From JAVVEW01 sp032251045 (GTDB lineage: Bacteria > Pseudomonadota > Gammaproteobacteria > Methylococcales > Methylomonadaceae), in assembly GCA_032251045.1 (NCBI GenBank), contig JAVVEW010000073.1, forward strand, positions 1 to 9,030: a stretch of DNA of 9,030 bases. The letters are read 5' to 3'. The notes under the pieces were generated by a model. That model was not told the DNA's origin. It saw only the letters and a program-made list of their open reading frames with translations, and did no database searches. The translations under genes and the position numbers were made by a program. This document shows, piece after piece, positions 1-6,451 of this stretch. Positions within the stretch are counted from its first letter, which is position 1. Each line of letters starts with the position of its first letter.

Positions 1-226
1 CGGAGTCGTATCGAGTCTACGAAGATGTGACGTAGTGGCGCGGACGCAGGGCGAATCGGGGCGCCGGAGGCAATAATCGCCAGCAAATTTTTCGCTGCTG
101 AAATCGGATGGATCCCATTTCAGCTTTCGCGAAAAACGCTGGCGCCCTTGCTTCCTCCCCTCGCCAAAGCGGACGCCGGTCGCAGACTTGCCAAAACAAG
201 TCTGCACCGACGCTGACCTGGCCGTG
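1..226. other. Non-coding stretch at left edge
   Basis: No convincing gene is seen on either strand. The short open frames here (17-199 minus, 108-299 plus) have no recognisable family and no Shine-Dalgarno sequence that I can see, and the plus one runs into creA. The stretch is GC-rich and has several small symmetric elements: GGCGA (50-54) facing TCGCC (77-81) around a GGCGCC core (60-65), a 10-bp palindrome TTTCGCGAAA (125-134), and the perfect hairpin at 182-205 listed separately. It could be a dispersed intergenic repeat or an untranslated 3' region of creA; the window alone cannot decide. Confidence 0.5.
182..205 (-). repeat. 9-bp perfect inverted repeat downstream of creA
   Basis: GCAGACTTG (182-190) and CAAGTCTGC (197-205) are exact reverse complements separated by six bases (CCAAAA). 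The hairpin begins about 20 nt past the creA stop, the right place for a transcript end or a 3' stabilising structure. Read in the creA direction it is followed by GACCGG and has no T-run, so it does not meet the usual rule for an intrinsic terminator. A protein-binding palindrome is the alternative. Confidence 0.5.
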
Positions 227-700
227 TTATCGCCAAGGCATGATAGGTACGGCGGTGACGCTGTTTTTCGGGGAGCCTTCAATCACTTTGTCGCTATAAA
301 CCAGGTATACCAGGCTGTGTCGCTTGGCATCGTAAAAGCGCACTACCTGCATGGACTTGAATACCAGCGAGGTGCGTTTTTTGAACACCTGCTCGCCCTG
401 GCGCTGCCCGTTGCGAATCGCTTCAGATAGCGTGACAGGGCCAATTTGTCGGCAGGCAATGGACGCATCGGAGGTGTCCTCGGCGACGCCGACGGCGCCG
501 GATAGCCCGCCTTTTTTAGCGCGGCTGAGATAACAGGTCACACCGCTGACCTCGGGGTCGTCAAAAGCCTCGATGACGATTTTGTCATCAGGTCCTAACC
601 ATTTGAATTTGGTATCGACCGTGCCAATTTCTTCGGCGTTTGCGTTGCTGAGTGTGGCGACTACGCTGACCGATAGCGCCAACCATGTGATGAATGACAT
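227..700 (-). CDS. creA: CreA family exported protein
   Basis: This 157-residue protein matches the CreA family along its whole length; E. coli CreA, as I remember it, is nearly the same size. A signal peptide covers residues 1-22 (hydrophobic core ITWLALSVSVVATL, cleavage after ANA), so the mature protein starts at EEIGTVDT and should be periplasmic. Family blocks seen are FKWLGPDDKIVIEAFDDPEV (33-52), VTCYLSRAKKGG (54-65), GVAEDTSDASIACRQIGP (71-88), FKKRTSLVFKSMQVVRFYDAKR (106-127) and EGSPKNSVTAVPIMPWR at the C-terminus. Two cysteines (56 and 83) sit in these blocks and could form a disulfide after export. The start is supported by AGAGG five bases before the ATG. The biochemical role of CreA is not established. 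The gene is divergent from the PAS-GGDEF-EAL gene and is not linked here to creBC-type regulators. Confidence 0.93.
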   Translation of the reverse strand: MSFITWLALSVSVVATLSNANAEEIGTVDTKFKWLGPDDKIVIEAFDDPEVSGVTCYLSRAKKGGLSGAVGVAEDTSDASIACRQIGPVTLSEAIRNGQRQGEQVFKKRTSLVFKSMQVVRFYDAKRHSLVYLVYSDKVIEGSPKNSVTAVPIMPWR

Positions 701-731
701 AGTAACCTCTGATGTTTTATGGGCTTGGATA

Positions 732-756
732 CTGGCAAAATAGTCGTTTTTGCCAG
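732..756. promoter_or_regulatory. Inverted repeat between divergent genes, candidate operator
   Basis: CTGGCAAAA (732-740) and TTTTGCCAG (748-756) are exact reverse complements with a 7-base spacer. The element lies about 30 bp upstream of the creA start and upstream of the signalling operon, where a dimeric regulator could act on either or both promoters. A weak -10-like TATTTT for creA falls inside it on the minus strand. The identity of any binding protein is unknown. The element could also be a chance palindrome or an RNA hairpin in a leader. Confidence 0.35.
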
Positions 757-834
757 CGGAGTTAAAGGTTTTGGCGTCCTGAACCGCACTTTTTGTTTTT
801 GCTACGCCGGGTTTATGGCCTATCTTACGGCATT

Positions 835-864
835 TTGGCCATGTTTCAGGCCAGTTCGTATACT
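835..864 (+). promoter_or_regulatory. Candidate sigma-70 promoter for the PAS-GGDEF-EAL operon
   Basis: TTGGCC (835-840) and TATACT (859-864) are separated by 18 bases. The -10 matches the consensus at five of six positions and the -35 at four. Transcription from here would begin near 871 and leave a leader of about 60 nt before the ATG at 931. This fits the view that the in-frame codons from 793 to 930 are not translated. It is a pattern match only. Confidence 0.3.
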
Positions 865-904
865 GAGCATTCTTTCGATTACAAGCGCGTTAAGCTGAGC
901 ATAG

Positions 905-932
905 CTGACAACCCATGCGGTTTGCTTATAAT
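905..932 (+). promoter_or_regulatory. Candidate sigma-70 promoter overlapping a start codon
   Basis: CTGACA (905-910) and a perfect TATAAT (927-932) are separated by 16 bases. This is the best promoter-like match in the upstream region. The -10 box overlaps the ATG at 931, so an mRNA from here (starting near 939) would lack that codon. Translation would then have to begin further in, for example at the in-frame GTG at 976 or at a TTG. The promoter and the ATG at 931 may therefore be alternatives, or one of them is not real. Confidence 0.35.
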
Positions 933-3819
933 GGCAACGCTGTATTCTTTATTACCAGACTTGTACGGTTTTCTTGTGTCACAAATAACCTCACTGTTAA
1001 GCTCAGAGCCTGTATTGCAGCGTTTGATTTTCGAGTCAACGCCAGACGCCATATTAATCAGTAATCAGGCCGGGCACATTATCGATGCCAACAGCCAGGC
1101 TGAGGTATTGCTAGGTTATGATCTTGGCGAACTGAAGGCGCTGATGATAGAAGACCTGATTCCCGAGCGTTTTCGAGCCTATCATCCCAAGTTGCGCGAG
1201 CAATTTACCCAGACTGGTGCCAGCCGCATGATGGGTGCGGGGCGGACGGTCAAGGCGTTATGTAAAAACGGTAAAGAGTTAAATGTTGAAATTACCTTAA
1301 GCCGTATCGAAAGTTCGGGAACCTTGCTGTTTGTCAGCGTGATCAGAGATGTGACCGAGCGTATTCAGCTACAAAATGCGTTAGTCCAAAGCGAGAAGCG
1401 CTTTCGTGAACTGGCGAACAGCAGCCCGGTCATGATCTGGATGACAGATGAAGCCGGACAGCCGATTTTTTCCAATCGCGCCTGGTATGAATTTACCGGG
1501 CTGGTTGAGCAAGACATCAGCCATCAACAATGGTTGGAAACCATTCATCCCGAAGACCGAGAAGTTGCTTTTGCGGCTTATTATGCGCCCGGTTCGACAT
1601 CGAGTAGAGGCCCTATTATTGCCGAGTACCGGATGCGCGATGCCCATGGCAAATGGCGATGGGTGTTGGACAGTGGCGTGCCGCAGTATGATATCAAAGG
1701 TGAATTTAGCGGTTATATCGGTTCTGTCGTTGATATTCACGAGCGTAAGCAAACGGAGCTTAGGCTGGCGGAAAGCGAGGCTCGCTTTCGGGCTGTGATT
1801 AACTCTGAGTTTGGCGCCATCATCATTATGAACAGTGGTGGTAAAATTGTCGGCTGGAATCCTGCCGCGACGCGCATATTTGGTTACCGCAAAAGCGATA
1901 TTCTGGGTCAATCGGTGGCTGTGTTGCTGCCCGAGGGCGACCGGGCAACGGCGGAACGGATATTGAAGGTGCTGGTTGCCGGGCGTCGTTTGCCATTGCT
2001 GCACAAAATCTCTGAACATAAGGGGCGGCGCAAGAATGGTGAGTGCTTCTTGTTTGATTTGACGCTCGCGCAATGGCAAACCGAAGAAGACGTGTTTTTA
2101 AGCGGTGTGGCGCGTGATATTACTCAGCGTAAACACATTGAGACCGAATTAAGAATTGCCGCAGCAGCTTTTGAGGCTAATGAACCCATGGTCATTACCG
2201 ATGCAAACAATGTGATTTTGAAAATCAATCGTGCGTTCGCCGAATCCACAGGCTATACCCCCGAGCAAGCCATTGGCCAAAAAATCAATTTACTCAAGTC
2301 AGGGCGCCATGATGCCCGGTTTTATCAGCACATGTGGCAGCAACTGAAAACCAAAGGCACTTGGCAGGGTGAAATCTGGGATCGTCGCAAGAACGGTGAA
2401 ATCTACCCCAAATGGCTGATTATCACAGCGGTTTATGATGATGCGGGCCAGGTGACGCATTATGTGGGCATTCACATCGACATCACCGAGCGTAAGGCGC
2501 AGGAACAGCAAATCAAGGCGCTGGCTTATTACGATCCATTGACGCAATTGGCAAATCGTCGCTTATTGCAAAAGCGTATCGACCAAGCTTTGCAGCGTAA
2601 TCGTCGTCGCGGTGGCAAGCTGGCATTGTTAATGTTGGATTTAGATCGTTTCAAACCAGTGAATGATTGTTACGGGCATGTCGCTGGTGATGCCTTGTTA
2701 CAGCAAGTTGCTCAGCGCTTGCAAGAGCGTGTCCGCGATACAGATCTGGCGGCTCGCTTGGGGGGCGATGAATTTGTCATTCTGCTGGAGGAGATTACCG
2801 ACCAGCACGTAGCCACGTGCTTGAGTAAAGAGCTTATTGCGTTACTGGAAAAGCCGTTTGTTATTGATGGCACCGCCACCGTCTGTATCGGTACCAGTGT
2901 CGGCATCAGTCTTTATCCGGAGCATGGCGATAATGCGGATCAGTTGTTACATCACGCTGATATTGCTTTGTATCAGGCCAAAGAAAGCGGGCGCGGACGT
3001 TATGCACTTTTTTCATCACAATTAGAGCAAACCGCGCAAACACGCCAGGATTTTAAGGAGCAGTTACAGAACGCTTTTGAGCAGCGGCAACTGATGCTCC
3101 ATTATCAGCCGGTCGTTACCTTATCCGAGCGCAGAATTATCGGCGCGGAAGTGTTATTACGCTGGCGCTCGCCCGCATTGGGATGGATATCGCCGCGCGA
3201 GTTTATACCGGCGGTCGAGTCAAATGGTATGATGACTGAGATTGGCTTGTGGGTGTTAGAGCAAGCGTTAGCGCAGGGACGGCAATGGTTGAATCAGGGC
3301 TTGCCGCCGCTTTATCTGACCTTGAACATATCAAGCCTGCAGCTTAAGACGGAGCGGTTCAGTCGCCAATTGGAGGCTGTGCTGACCCGAACGGAATACC
3401 CGGCCAAGTGGCTTCAGCTTGACATCAGTGAGCCGGAGCTGGCTGATCAATATACGGACATGCTGCCCATGCTGACGTCGCTTAAGGCGCTGGGCCTGAC
3501 TCTTACGCTGGATCATTCCGCTATGGATCACGCATCGTTGCGGTTGCTCAAATCAATCCCGGTCGCGCAACTGAAAATCGACCCGGATTGTCTGGCCCGG
3601 TTACCCGAACAGGCGGCAGAACATGACCTGATTCATAAGGTCATCAATACAGCCCATGACATGGATTGCAAAGTGATTGCGGTCGGTGTTGAAAACCAGC
3701 AGCAACTGGAATGGCTTCAAGTAAACAACTTTGATTATTTCCAAGGGTTTATCCATAATCCCGCCGTGCCGCCCAGTCCGTTCGCCGAGCTGTTGGCAAA
3801 GCGTTCGCCACTGGATTAA
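931..3819 (+). CDS. PAS(x4)-GGDEF-EAL protein; likely diguanylate cyclase with degenerate EAL
   Basis: This is a cytosolic cyclic-di-GMP signalling protein of 962 residues, numbered from the ATG at 931. The open frame extends to a TTG at 793, with another ATG at 841; none of these starts has a clear Shine-Dalgarno sequence. Four PAS/PAC units lie at about 29-144, 156-272, 283-400 and 409-522, each ending in a DVTER, DIHER, DITQR or DITER signature that leads into a helical linker. The GGDEF domain (529-696) is intact: GGDEF at 611-615, metal ligand D570 in MLDLD, N578 and D587, and a product-inhibition site RDTD at 602-605, five residues before GGDEF. The EAL domain (711-954) keeps E740, N799, D861, K882 and Q938. 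It has DH instead of DD at 861-862, lacks the DFGTG loop, has D831 where ELTE-type proteins have Glu, and has V918 in place of the Glu of AEGVE. I infer synthesis, not breakdown, of c-di-GMP. It is first in a probable operon with the RegB/RegA-like genes. Confidence 0.9.
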   Translation: MATLYSLLPDLYGFLVSQITSLLSSEPVLQRLIFESTPDAILISNQAGHIIDANSQAEVLLGYDLGELKALMIEDLIPERFRAYHPKLREQFTQTGASRMMGAGRTVKALCKNGKELNVEITLSRIESSGTLLFVSVIRDVTERIQLQNALVQSEKRFRELANSSPVMIWMTDEAGQPIFSNRAWYEFTGLVEQDISHQQWLETIHPEDREVAFAAYYAPGSTSSRGPIIAEYRMRDAHGKWRWVLDSGVPQYDIKGEFSGYIGSVVDIHERKQTELRLAESEARFRAVINSEFGAIIIMNSGGKIVGWNPAATRIFGYRKSDILGQSVAVLLPEGDRATAERILKVLVAGRRLPLLHKISEHKGRRKNGECFLFDLTLAQWQTEEDVFLSGVARDITQRKHIETELRIAAAAFEANEPMVITDANNVILKINRAFAESTGYTPEQAIGQKINLLKSGRHDARFYQHMWQQLKTKGTWQGEIWDRRKNGEIYPKWLIITAVYDDAGQVTHYVGIHIDITERKAQEQQIKALAYYDPLTQLANRRLLQKRIDQALQRNRRRGGKLALLMLDLDRFKPVNDCYGHVAGDALLQQVAQRLQERVRDTDLAARLGGDEFVILLEEITDQHVATCLSKELIALLEKPFVIDGTATVCIGTSVGISLYPEHGDNADQLLHHADIALYQAKESGRGRYALFSSQLEQTAQTRQDFKEQLQNAFEQRQLMLHYQPVVTLSERRIIGAEVLLRWRSPALGWISPREFIPAVESNGMMTEIGLWVLEQALAQGRQWLNQGLPPLYLTLNISSLQLKTERFSRQLEAVLTRTEYPAKWLQLDISEPELADQYTDMLPMLTSLKALGLTLTLDHSAMDHASLRLLKSIPVAQLKIDPDCLARLPEQAAEHDLIHKVINTAHDMDCKVIAVGVENQQQLEWLQVNNFDYFQGFIHNPAVPPSPFAELLAKRSPLD

Positions 3820-3825
3820 GCACGT

Positions 3826-5277
3826 ATGAATACCTTGCCAATGTTGTTTGCCAATATCCTGCCCAGAACCGCGATTTCCACGCAGGATAATCTCAAGTGG
3901 TTGTTTATACTGCGTAATCTGATGATAGTCAGCGAAACCGTGTTGATTATCTTGTCGGTGTATGGCTTGTCTGTGCCGTTGCCGCAACAACACTTGTGGC
4001 TGGTGATCATGGCCATTGGCTCGGTCAATCTGTACACCTGGATGCGCTTGAAAACCGATAATCCGGTGACCGAGCTGGAATTATTCTCGCAACTGGTGAT
4101 TGATGTCCTGGCGATTGCCTCCTTGTTGTATCTGACAGGCGGTGCGTCCAACCCCATTATTTGGGTTTTTCTGCTGCCGCTGATTTTGACCTCCATCATG
4201 TTGCCATCGGCTTATGCCTGGTACATGGTGATTTTGACCTGTTCGGTATATACCATTCTGATCCCTTATAACGTGTCTCTACCCGCTATCGAGCCACACA
4301 TGCCTAGTGGCGCGCCTGAGCTAGAGCGCCTGCAGCAACTGATGGGCGAGATGGGCGAACATGCAAGCGACATGAAGCGTTATGAAGTGTTTCGCAAAAT
4401 GCACGAACTAAGTGACCGGCATTATTACAATTTGCACATTTTTGGCATGTGGTTTGGTTTTGTCTTTAGTGCCGGCCTGGTGGCATTTTTTGTCATTGAG
4501 CTATCGCGAACCCTGCGCGCTCAAGAGCGCCATTTGGCCGAGGCCAGGGAAAAAGCCCTGCAGGATGAGCGTGTGGTGTCGCTGGGAACGCTGGCGGCCA
4601 GTGCCGCTCACGATATGAGCACACCTTTGGCCACCATCGACATCATTGCCCATGAATTGGAGCAGGACTATCCTGCGCACCGTTTACCGGATCTATACGA
4701 CAAAACCTTGATTATTCAAGATCAGGTTAAACGCTGTAAGCAAGCCTTGTCATTGATGTCGGCCAGCGCCGGCGAAATGCGCGCCGAGGCCGGCAAAGTC
4801 ATGAAAGTACATCGTTACCTGAATGAAGTGATCAAACAATGGCGCTCCCACAAGCCGGAAACCAAGCTGGATATATGCCTCCAGCCAGTATTAGGTCAAC
4901 CGGTGTGTATTCTGGCTGAACAGACCCTGACCCATGCCTTGATCAATATCCTCAATAATGCCGCCGAATTGACCGATAAAAGCCGGGGTATCGTGTTCAG
5001 CACGCAGCTGACCGAGCGCGCAGTGCTGCTCGAAGTGCGTGACTATGGTCCAGGTTTTCCCGACGCTGTACGTTATATGAATGGCCGGCAGCCGGTCAAG
5101 AGCGACAAAAAAGGCTTAGGTGTTGGCCTGTTCCTTGCCTGCAGCACCATACGTCGTTTAGGGGGCGAGATTCAATTTATCAATTATCCCGAAGGAGGTG
5201 CATGTGTGCGCGTGGAATTATTATTGTTGACAGCTTCATTAGAGGACAAGGAAAGCTATGGCACAATCTTTGGATAA
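3826..5277 (+). CDS. regB: RegB/PrrB-like redox sensor histidine kinase
   Basis: This 483-residue inner-membrane kinase autophosphorylates on His and passes phosphate to the response regulator encoded next. Six membrane segments are seen at roughly 24-47, 55-72, 85-104, 110-128, 130-147 and 203-226. The H-box reads AAHDMSTPLATI with phospho-acceptor H262; RegB usually has HELGTPL. The ATPase domain shows the N box NILNNAAE (374-381), DYGPGF (406-411) and GLGVGLF (430-436). Two RegB sensing features are present. GGASNP (105-110) corresponds to the quinone-responsive GGxxNPF heptapeptide, but its last Phe is Ile111. C304 in QVKRCKQ sits about 40 residues after the His, like the redox-active Cys265 of Rhodobacter RegB. 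The loop between segments 5 and 6 is long and charged (about 150-200). The start is 6 nt after the previous stop with no obvious Shine-Dalgarno, which suggests coupling. The next gene overlaps it by 20 nt. Confidence 0.9.
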   Translation: MNTLPMLFANILPRTAISTQDNLKWLFILRNLMIVSETVLIILSVYGLSVPLPQQHLWLVIMAIGSVNLYTWMRLKTDNPVTELELFSQLVIDVLAIASLLYLTGGASNPIIWVFLLPLILTSIMLPSAYAWYMVILTCSVYTILIPYNVSLPAIEPHMPSGAPELERLQQLMGEMGEHASDMKRYEVFRKMHELSDRHYYNLHIFGMWFGFVFSAGLVAFFVIELSRTLRAQERHLAEAREKALQDERVVSLGTLAASAAHDMSTPLATIDIIAHELEQDYPAHRLPDLYDKTLIIQDQVKRCKQALSLMSASAGEMRAEAGKVMKVHRYLNEVIKQWRSHKPETKLDICLQPVLGQPVCILAEQTLTHALINILNNAAELTDKSRGIVFSTQLTERAVLLEVRDYGPGFPDAVRYMNGRQPVKSDKKGLGVGLFLACSTIRRLGGEIQFINYPEGGACVRVELLLLTASLEDKESYGTIFG

Positions 5278-5803
5278 GGCCAGTTTACTGGTTGTCGATG
5301 ACGATGAGACATTTTGTCGGGTGTTAAAAAACGCCCTGGAGAAACGTGATTTTGAGGTGATTGTCGCGCACGATGTAGAAGCCGGTATCGGTCTGGCCAA
5401 GCGTCATGAGCCGGAATTTGCGGTGATTGACTTGAGAATTGGCCATCAATCGGGCCTGGAGCTGGTTAATACCTTAATGCAGCAGGATATCAATACCCGT
5501 GTGGTGATGTTGACCGGTTATGCCAGTATTGTCACCGCCGTCGAGGCCATCAAGCTAGGCGCAGTGCATTATCTGACCAAGCCCACCAATGCGGATGAAA
5601 TCGTTGCCGCGCTCAGTAAAGAAGAGGGAGATCCAGGGGTTGCCATTAACGAAAATCCATTGTCAGTCAAACGTCTGGAATGGGAACATCTGCAAAAAGT
5701 GTTGATGCAGCATGATGGCAATATCTCCGCTGCCGCCCGCGCACTGAACATGCACCGGCGTACCTTGCAGCGCAAGCTGGAAAAAAGGCCGGTCAAGGAA
5801 TAA
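5258..5803 (+). CDS. regA: RegA/PrrA/ActR-like response regulator
   Basis: This 181-residue regulator consists of a receiver domain and a Fis-type helix-turn-helix, the usual RegA size and layout. The receiver (about 8-122) shows the acidic pocket DDD 14-16, phospho-acceptor D58 in VIDLR, T86 in VVMLTGYAS and K108 in YLTKP. A linker leads to the DNA-binding domain (about 137-177), where NISAAARALNMHRRTLQRKL is nearly the invariant recognition region of RegA/PrrA. It should be phosphorylated by the kinase encoded just upstream and act as a global redox-responsive regulator of respiratory and energy genes; its targets here are unknown. The ATG lies within the last codons of the kinase gene, preceded by AAGGA with five-base spacing, which supports this start and translational coupling. 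The last codons double as part of a likely terminator for the opposing operon. Confidence 0.93.
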   Translation: MAQSLDKASLLVVDDDETFCRVLKNALEKRDFEVIVAHDVEAGIGLAKRHEPEFAVIDLRIGHQSGLELVNTLMQQDINTRVVMLTGYASIVTAVEAIKLGAVHYLTKPTNADEIVAALSKEEGDPGVAINENPLSVKRLEWEHLQKVLMQHDGNISAAARALNMHRRTLQRKLEKRPVKE

Positions 5804-5822
5804 GGCGGCTTTGCCGGGCCTT
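5781..5822 (-). terminator. Candidate intrinsic terminator of the hemH operon, inside the end of regA
   Basis: Read on the minus strand, AAGGCC-C-GG (5822 to 5814) can pair with CCGGCCTT (5792 to 5785), with one bulged C, and the stem runs into six T residues (5786 to 5781). The 21-base loop contains a small CGGC-AAA-GCCG hairpin. The structure begins about 40 nt past the stop of the lytic transglycosylase gene, a normal place for the end of the minus-strand operon. It overlaps the final codons of the response regulator gene. On the plus strand no T-run follows, so I do not call it bidirectional. Confidence 0.45.
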
Positions 5823-5861
5823 GCAAACACAGTGCCCACGCTGCTTTTAGTCTGGGGTCAT

Positions 5862-6449
5862 TTACAGAGATGTGTTCTGGTAGAGAGTCAGAACGCGTTT
5901 TACGTAATTCCGGGTTTCCGGGTAAGGCGGTATGTCATGATGATATTTGATCACTGCATTTTCTCCGGCGTTGTACGCGGCAATGGCCAGCTTGAGATTG
6001 TTGTTGAATAGAGTGAGCAGATCTTTAAGGTATCGGGCCCCAGCGTCGATGTTTTGCTCAGGGTCACGCCGATTACTGACGCCATAGCGGCGTGCGGTGC
6101 CGGGCATCAGTTGCATCAGGCCAACCGCCCCTGCCGGAGACACCGCTTCCGGTTGATAGGCGGATTCAGTTTGGATAACCGCATGCAGCAGCTTCTCGTC
6201 GAGCTGATATTTTGCTGCCGTGGCGGTAATTAACGGGCTGTATTGACGCTTGGCGCCCAGGTTGGAGGTTGCCTTCCGTGAGCTGGGTGCTGGGGTGATG
6301 ATGATGCGTTGATAGCGTTTGTGAGGCGGGTTGTCGGTGTAAAACACCCGGCCATCGGGGGCGGTATATTTATAGATGTCAGCCAGTGCGGGAGAGGCCG
6401 CGCACAGGCTGAGTATCAGACCTTGGCGAAGGATGTTTGACAACGGCAT
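5862..6449 (-). CDS. Small exported lytic transglycosylase (DUF4124 + SLT domain)
   Basis: This 195-residue protein is predicted to cleave peptidoglycan glycan strands in the periplasm. A signal peptide covers about residues 1-23 (hydrophobic core up to ALA-D). DUF4124-like sequence follows (IYKYTAPDGRVFYTDNPPH, 25-43), common in small envelope proteins and preceding SLT domains. The Slt catalytic domain spans about 70-193: catalytic E95 in IQTESAY, the substrate-groove motif GLMQLMPGTARRYGV (110-124), NIDAGARYL (133-141), AYNAGE (158-163) and ETRNYV (178-183). All conserved SLT motifs are present, so it should be active. The ATG comes two bases after the stop of the MutS-like gene and has no strong Shine-Dalgarno, consistent with translational coupling. 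It is the last gene of the minus-strand operon. There is no lipobox, so it should be soluble or loosely attached. Confidence 0.92.
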   Translation of the reverse strand: MPLSNILRQGLILSLCAASPALADIYKYTAPDGRVFYTDNPPHKRYQRIIITPAPSSRKATSNLGAKRQYSPLITATAAKYQLDEKLLHAVIQTESAYQPEAVSPAGAVGLMQLMPGTARRYGVSNRRDPEQNIDAGARYLKDLLTLFNNNLKLAIAAYNAGENAVIKYHHDIPPYPETRNYVKRVLTLYQNTSL

Positions 6450-6451
6450 GG

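Noticed and set aside
182..205. Intrinsic terminator for creA
   Set aside because: The stem is perfect but no T-run follows in the creA direction, so I list it only as an inverted repeat.
17..299. Short frames at the left edge on both strands
   Set aside because: No ribosome site, no domain, and composition typical of chance frames in GC-rich DNA; one overlaps the 3' end of creA.
1381..2079. 232-codon open frame on the minus strand
   Set aside because: It is wholly antisense to the PAS2-PAS3 region, whose plus-strand translation has clear domain motifs. The minus product has no recognisable motif.
3601..4199. Two overlapping minus-strand frames of about 130 codons
   Set aside because: They are antisense to the end of the EAL domain and the start of the RegB-like gene, with no family resemblance; shadows of real coding sequence.
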